From contig JAUQQK010000004.1 in the NCBI GenBank assembly GCA_030549905.1, forward strand, positions 27,928 through 91,927: DNA of 64,000 bases. The letters run 5' to 3'. This stretch comes from Aquificota bacterium. GTDB taxonomy: Bacteria > Aquificota > Aquificia > Aquificales > Aquificaceae. Position numbers and translations under genes: made by a program. Shown here piece after piece: positions 60,040 to 64,000 of the stretch. Numbering within the stretch: the first letter of the stretch is position 1; each line of letters starts with the position of its first letter. The notes beneath the pieces are model-generated. The model was given only the letters and a program-made list of their open reading frames with translations, was not told where the DNA came from and did no database searches.

Positions 60040-62814
60040 ATGAAGAACTATGCACAGACCCTAAACCTTCCAAAAACGGACTTTCCTATGAAGGCAGACC
60101 TGCCTTCAAGAGAGCCTTCTATACTCAAAAAATGGGAAGGGCTGTACGAGAAGATAAAGGAGGCAAGGAAGGGAAAGCCCCTCTTTATACTGCATGATGG
60201 ACCACCCTATGCCAACGGGCACATACACATAGGTCATGCCCTTAACAAGGTGCTGAAGGACGTGATAATCAAATACTGGCTCCTGAGAGGCTACCATATA
60301 GACTATGTACCGGGCTGGGACTGTCATGGTCTTCCCATAGAACAGCAGGTGGAAAAGGAGCTAAAGGCTCAGAAGAAAAGTAAGGAGGAGCTGGGTAAAG
60401 TTGTCTTCAGAAGGCTCTGCAAAGATTATGCTAAAAGGTTTGTAGAAGTTCAGAAGGAAGAATTCATAAGGCTTGGTATTCTTGGAGACTGGGAAAAGCC
60501 TTACCTTACCATGGACCCTGCCTATCAGGCTCAGGAGGTAAGAGAGCTGGGGAGGGTCTTCAAGGCAGGTCTTGTAGTACGAAGCAAAAAACCCGTCTAC
60601 TGGTGCATATACGACAAAACAGCGGAAGCAGAAGCAGAAGTAGAGTATTATGAAAAAGAAGACCCAAGTATCTACGTGAAATTCCCGCTTACAAAGGAAG
60701 AAAACACATACCTTGTTATATGGACCACCACACCATGGACGTTACCTGCAAACCTTGGAGTTATGGTGGGAGAAGATTATGAGTATGTTTTTCTAAAGAC
60801 AGACACTGAAACATACGTACTGGCAAAGGCTCTGCTGGAAAGCTTTGAAAAAACCACAGGCATAAAAGGTGAGGTTATAAAGGAAGTAAAAGGCAAAGAG
60901 CTTGTAGGTCTTGAATACAAGTCTCCTTATGGTGGTACAAATAAAGTGTATCCTTCTGAATTTGTTGAACTTTCCACTGGCACAGGGCTTGTACATATGG
61001 CACCCGGACATGGTAGAGAAGACTATATAGTAGGTCTCAGATATGGGCTTGAACCTTATGCTCCAGTAGATGAGGAAGGACGCTTTGTAGAACCTGCACC
61101 GGAGTTTATAAGGGGCAAAAGGGTCTTTGAAGCCAATCCGCTTATCATTCAAGACCTTAAGGAAAGAGCTCTCCTTCTGTGGGAAGGAAAGATAAAGCAC
61201 TCATATCCTCACTGCTGGAGGTGTAAAAATCCCGTCATATTTAGAGCCACACCACAGTGGTTCATAAGTATGGACATACCTCATGAAGGGAAAACTCTAA
61301 GAGAAAGAGCCTTAGAGGAAATTCAGAAAGTAAAATGGATACCACCTTATGGCAAAAACCGTATAGCCTCCATGGTAGAAAACAGACCAGACTGGTGTAT
61401 ATCAAGGCAAAGATACTGGGGCGTGCCGATAACTGTCTTTTACTGTAAAAACTGCGGGCATGTGGTAGCTGAAGAGGAGGTATTTGAGAGGGTAGCACAG
61501 CTTATAGAAGACTCCTCAGAAGGAGCGGATATATGGTTTGAAAAATCAGAAAAAGAACTTCTGCCAGAGGGCTATAGGTGTCCCGTTTGTGGTTCAGAGG
61601 ATTTCAAAAAGGAAGAGGACATACTTGATGTGTGGTTTGATTCTGGCTCTTCTCATGCCTTTGTGCTTAGGAAAAGAGGCATTCAAAAGGCGGACCTCTA
61701 TCTGGAAGGTTCAGACCAACACAGAGGATGGTTTCAGGCTTCACTGCTTGAATCTGTAGCAAGCTACAAAGAAGCCCCTTACAAGGCAGTTCTGACCCAT
61801 GGCTTTACAGTAGATGAGCAGGGCAGGAAGATGTCCAAATCCCTTGGAAATGTGGTCTCACCCCAAGAAGTCATTTCTAAATACGGTGCAGACCTTCTTA
61901 GGCTGTGGGTGGTTTCAGAAGATTACACAGAAGACATTAGACTTGGAAAAAACATACTTCAAAGGCTTGTAGAAGACTACAAAAAGATAAGAAACACTAT
62001 AAGATTTTTGCTTGGAAACCTCTATGACTTCAAACCTTCCGACGCCATACCCTTTGAAAGGCTTCACCACTTTGACAGGTGGGTTCTGTCCTACCTGCAG
62101 GAGCTTCTTGAGAAAGTCCACAGGCACTATGAGGCTTACGAGTTTCACAGGGTTTATCATCTTGTAAGAAACTTCTGCTCTGTGGAGCTTTCAAGCCTTT
62201 ATCTTGATGTGCTGAAGGACAGGCTTTATGTCTATGCACCGGGCAGTTTTGAAAGAAGGTCCGCCCAAACTGCCCTCTTTGAACTGGCAAAGGTACTTAT
62301 AACAGTTGTGGCTCCCTTCTTGAGCTTTACCGCAGAAGAGGCATGGGAACATCTGAGGACAATAGACCAGAACCTTCCAGAGAGCGTCTTTCTTTATGAG
62401 ATGCCCTTGCCTTCTGAAGAGAAAAGGGATGAAGGGCTTCTAAGGGATTACGAAAAGCTTATAAAGATTAGGGAAGATGCCTACAGGGCTATAGAGCTTT
62501 TAAGGAAAGAAAAGGAGGTCAATCACCCTTACGAGGCGAAGGTTTATGTGTGGGGCAACAAAGAGTTAATAGAGCTTTTGGAAAAGTATGGGGACTATCT
62601 CAATTACCTTTTGAGCGTCAGCAAGGTGGAGCTGTCCGAAGGTGGAAAGCATAGAGTATCTTCTGAATACTTTGAAGGGCTTTATGCGGGTGCGGAAAGG
62701 GTGGAAGGTAAAAAGTGTCCAAGATGCTGGCTATACTACGAGGAGAAGGAGTTTGAGGGTGAGGTGTGTAGAAGGTGTGCTAAGGCACTGGAAGAGAGGG
62801 CTGTTCAGGTATAA
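60040..62814 (+). CDS. ileS: Isoleucyl-tRNA synthetase
   Basis: 924 residues, class I. HIGH motif in [16 protein letters not shown], editing domain ([30 protein letters not shown]), KMSKS in [14 protein letters not shown], and a C-terminal zinc finger ([21 protein letters not shown]). Bacterial-type length. It lacks a leader-type ribosome site. The central third appears slightly richer in A and T than the ends. Confidence 0.98.
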   Translation: MKNYAQTLNLPKTDFPMKADLPSREPSILKKWEGLYEKIKEARKGKPLFILHDGPPYANGHIHIGHALNKVLKDVIIKYWLLRGYHIDYVPGWDCHGLPIEQQVEKELKAQKKSKEELGKVVFRRLCKDYAKRFVEVQKEEFIRLGILGDWEKPYLTMDPAYQAQEVRELGRVFKAGLVVRSKKPVYWCIYDKTAEAEAEVEYYEKEDPSIYVKFPLTKEENTYLVIWTTTPWTLPANLGVMVGEDYEYVFLKTDTETYVLAKALLESFEKTTGIKGEVIKEVKGKELVGLEYKSPYGGTNKVYPSEFVELSTGTGLVHMAPGHGREDYIVGLRYGLEPYAPVDEEGRFVEPAPEFIRGKRVFEANPLIIQDLKERALLLWEGKIKHSYPHCWRCKNPVIFRATPQWFISMDIPHEGKTLRERALEEIQKVKWIPPYGKNRIASMVENRPDWCISRQRYWGVPITVFYCKNCGHVVAEEEVFERVAQLIEDSSEGADIWFEKSEKELLPEGYRCPVCGSEDFKKEEDILDVWFDSGSSHAFVLRKRGIQKADLYLEGSDQHRGWFQASLLESVASYKEAPYKAVLTHGFTVDEQGRKMSKSLGNVVSPQEVISKYGADLLRLWVVSEDYTEDIRLGKNILQRLVEDYKKIRNTIRFLLGNLYDFKPSDAIPFERLHHFDRWVLSYLQELLEKVHRHYEAYEFHRVYHLVRNFCSVELSSLYLDVLKDRLYVYAPGSFERRSAQTALFELAKVLITVVAPFLSFTAEEAWEHLRTIDQNLPESVFLYEMPLPSEEKRDEGLLRDYEKLIKIREDAYRAIELLRKEKEVNHPYEAKVYVWGNKELIELLEKYGDYLNYLLSVSKVELSEGGKHRVSSEYFEGLYAGAERVEGKKCPRCWLYYEEKEFEGEVCRRCAKALEERAVQV

Positions 62815-62837
62815 ATTTATAAAGGTTTGGAGGAAAA

Positions 62838-63212
62838 ATGAGGCTCCTTGCCTTGCTTTTTTTACTCTTTAGTTTGAGCCTTGCAAGGGAAATTCCTTTT
62901 ACTCTTGAGGACAGAGAAAGGTTGATAAGGCTTGAGGAAGGTCAGAAGGCTTTGATGCAGAGGATAGAAGAAACAAACAGAAGGATAAATGACCTATACA
63001 CTTTAATGCTCTGGGGCTTTGGCATACTTTTTAGCGGTATGGGTATTTTGATTGGCTTTGTTTTGTGGGATAGAAGGACAGCCTTAGAGCCTGCGGTGAA
63101 GAAAGCGAGGGACTTAGAAGAAAGGGAGGAAAGACTTGAAAGGGTTTTAAAGAAGCTTGCAAGGAAAAATCCAGATATTGCGGAGGCTCTCAAAGAGGAA
63201 GGTTTGCTATGA
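62838..63212 (+). CDS. Tandem array protein 1: signal peptide, coiled coil, membrane helix
   Basis: 124 residues. Signal MRLLALLFLLFSLSLA, then REIPFTLEDRERLIRLEEG, a short coiled coil (QKALMQRIEETNRRINDLYT), a membrane helix (WGFGILFSGMGILIGFVLW) and a charged cytoplasmic helix (KKARDLEEREERLERVLKKL) ending KEEGLL. Likely type I topology with the coiled coil outside the inner membrane. GGAGG before the ATG. First of three head-to-tail paralogues; family unknown to me. Confidence 0.82.
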   Translation: MRLLALLFLLFSLSLAREIPFTLEDRERLIRLEEGQKALMQRIEETNRRINDLYTLMLWGFGILFSGMGILIGFVLWDRRTALEPAVKKARDLEEREERLERVLKKLARKNPDIAEALKEEGLL

Positions 63213-63619
63213 AGAGGGTAGTTTTTATCTTTTTAACACTTCTGAGCTTGAGCTTCGCAAAAGAAATCCCTTTCACCCTTGAAGACAGAGAAAGGTTAAT
63301 AAGGCTTGAAGAAGGTCAAAAAGCACTTGTTCAGAGGTTAGATGAAACTAACAAGAAAATGGAAGAACTCAAGGCAGACCTTCAAAGGCAGATAGAGAGC
63401 CTATACACTTTAATGCTCTGGGGTTTTGGGATACTTTTTGGTGGCATGGGTATTCTTATAGGCTTTGTTTTGTGGGATAGAAGGACAGCCTTAGAGCCTG
63501 CGGTGAAGAAAGCGAGGGACTTAGAAGAAAGGGAGGAAAGACTTGAAAGGGTTTTAAAGAAGCTTGCAAGGAAGAACCCAGATATTGCGGAGGCTCTCAA
63601 AGAGGAAGGCTTGCTATGA
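63209..63619 (+). CDS. Tandem array protein 2, longer coiled coil
   Basis: 136 residues, same plan as its neighbours: signal (MKRVVFIFLTLLSLSFA), EIPFTLEDRERLIRLEEG block, coiled coil lengthened by about 12 residues (EELKADLQRQIESL), membrane helix, charged tail. About 110 bases starting at 63461 are identical to copy 1 starting at 63054. ATGA overlap with copy 1; the codons for the EEGLL end of copy 1 (GAGGAAGG) form its ribosome site. Confidence 0.82.
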   Translation: MKRVVFIFLTLLSLSFAKEIPFTLEDRERLIRLEEGQKALVQRLDETNKKMEELKADLQRQIESLYTLMLWGFGILFGGMGILIGFVLWDRRTALEPAVKKARDLEEREERLERVLKKLARKNPDIAEALKEEGLL

Positions 63620-63990
63620 AGAGGGTGGTTTTTATCCTTTTTACACTTCTAAGCCTCAGCCTTGCAAGGGAAATTCCTTTTACTCTTGAGGACAGAGAAA
63701 GGTTAATAAGGCTTGAAGAAGGTCAAAAAGCTTTGATGCAGAGGATAGATGACACCAATAGAAGAATAGACCAGACCAGCAAACGAATAGATGAATTAAA
63801 GGAAGACACGCAAAGACAATATGAAGACCTCAAAACCTTTATGCTATGGGGCTTTGGCATACTTTTTGGTGGTATGGGTATTCTTATAGGCTTTGTTTTG
63901 TGGGATAGAAGGACTGCTTTAGAGCCTTTTGTAAAAAAGACAAGGGACTTGAAATTAGCTAAAACACTAAAAGAGGAGGGTTTGCTATGA
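63616..63990 (+). CDS. Tandem array protein 3, longest coiled coil, short tail
   Basis: 124 residues, same plan. The coiled coil is the longest of the three (RIDDTNRRIDQTSKRIDEL then KEDTQRQYEDLK), but the cytoplasmic tail has lost about 25 residues (EEREERLERVLKKLARKNPD is missing; LKLAKTLKEEGLL remains). The 5' part resembles copy 1 more than copy 2, pointing to gene conversion. Starts by ATGA overlap with copy 2. Confidence 0.82.
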   Translation: MKRVVFILFTLLSLSLAREIPFTLEDRERLIRLEEGQKALMQRIDDTNRRIDQTSKRIDELKEDTQRQYEDLKTFMLWGFGILFGGMGILIGFVLWDRRTALEPFVKKTRDLKLAKTLKEEGLL

Positions 63991-64000
63991 TTATATACTT
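63987..64000 (+). CDS. Start of a next coupled gene (cut by the window end)
   Basis: ATGA overlap with the stop of copy 3, preceded by AAAGAGGAGGG like the starts inside the array. Only MIIY can be read, which differs from the MKRVVFI start of the paralogues, so the product is unknown. Confidence 0.4.

Noticed and set aside
60600..62000. Insertion or mosaic in the middle of ileS
   Set aside because: The composition shift is slight and all synthetase domains are in order and frame.

Overview
This window is chromosomal DNA of a thermophilic, chemolithotrophic bacterium of the Aquificales. It looks like the Aquificaceae (Hydrogenobacter/Thermocrinis/Aquifex type), but the species cannot be fixed from the sequence. 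The grounds are the character of the proteins (compact, rich in Lys, Glu, Leu and Arg, with AGG/AGA arginine codons), near-absence of spacers, dispersed biosynthetic genes (hisB and hisD lie far apart, single cell-wall and lipid genes are scattered), a diderm envelope (TamB, heptosyltransferase, Lgt/Lnt), a split glycine dehydrogenase and selenium metabolism. Housekeeping genes dominate; I see no prophage and no CRISPR array.

Layout. 1-3.0 kb: end of a HAD phosphatase, DUF167, epmA, tRNA-His, rsmE, HU. 3.0-11.5 kb: envelope genes (DMT transporter, lnt, pgsA, tamB, plsY, a GT39/83-type glycosyltransferase and an unknown membrane-anchored protein). 11.5-16.1 kb: recG and tadA, then a solo tnpB element of the IS200/IS605 type with hairpins near both ends and a cut-off 33-codon frame beside it. 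16.1-26.4 kb: thioredoxin-like protein, EVE protein, receiver-like protein, resB, gcvPB, dnaN, PflA-like radical SAM, mnmE-rho-holA-hisB. 26.4-32.0 kb: two SPOR proteins, UDP-xylose synthesis (uxs, ugd) and argS. 32.0-32.4 kb: a gene-free gap with a strongly folded candidate RNA and the remnant of an Excalibur-domain protein. 32.4-44.8 kb: malQ, mscS, a decayed ATPase-like locus, yggS, a peroxiredoxin-like protein, a hidden 39-aa lipoprotein, maf, DUF2227, recJ, murC, tRNA-Arg, the AmmeMemoRadiSam pair, sppA, lgt. 44.8-54 kb: hisD, two SurA-like chaperones, a HAD phosphatase, minE-minD-minC behind tRNA-Asn, rodA, a heptosyltransferase, a lipoprotein, gltD. 54-62.8 kb: rubrerythrin with an FeS protein, selB-selA-cysM, ileS. 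62.8-64 kb: a tandem array of three coupled paralogues that runs toward the window edge.

How it works together. Phospholipid synthesis (plsY, pgsA) and lipoprotein maturation (lgt, lnt) occur with at least five predicted lipoproteins and with outer-membrane assembly factors (tamB, SurA-like proteins). Division and shape are covered by minCDE, rodA, murC and SPOR proteins. Replication and repair are covered by dnaN, holA, recG and recJ. Oxygen and redox protection is suggested by rubrerythrin plus an FeS oxidoreductase and by two thioredoxin-fold proteins.

The most striking window-wide signal is promoter placement. About twenty genes carry a TATAAT-like -10 box that ends only 6-9 bases before the start codon, which predicts leaderless mRNAs. 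A smaller set (hup, rho, rubrerythrin, SPOR protein, terminal array) instead has a leader with a strong GGAGG site. Tail-to-tail gene overlaps are also unusually frequent.
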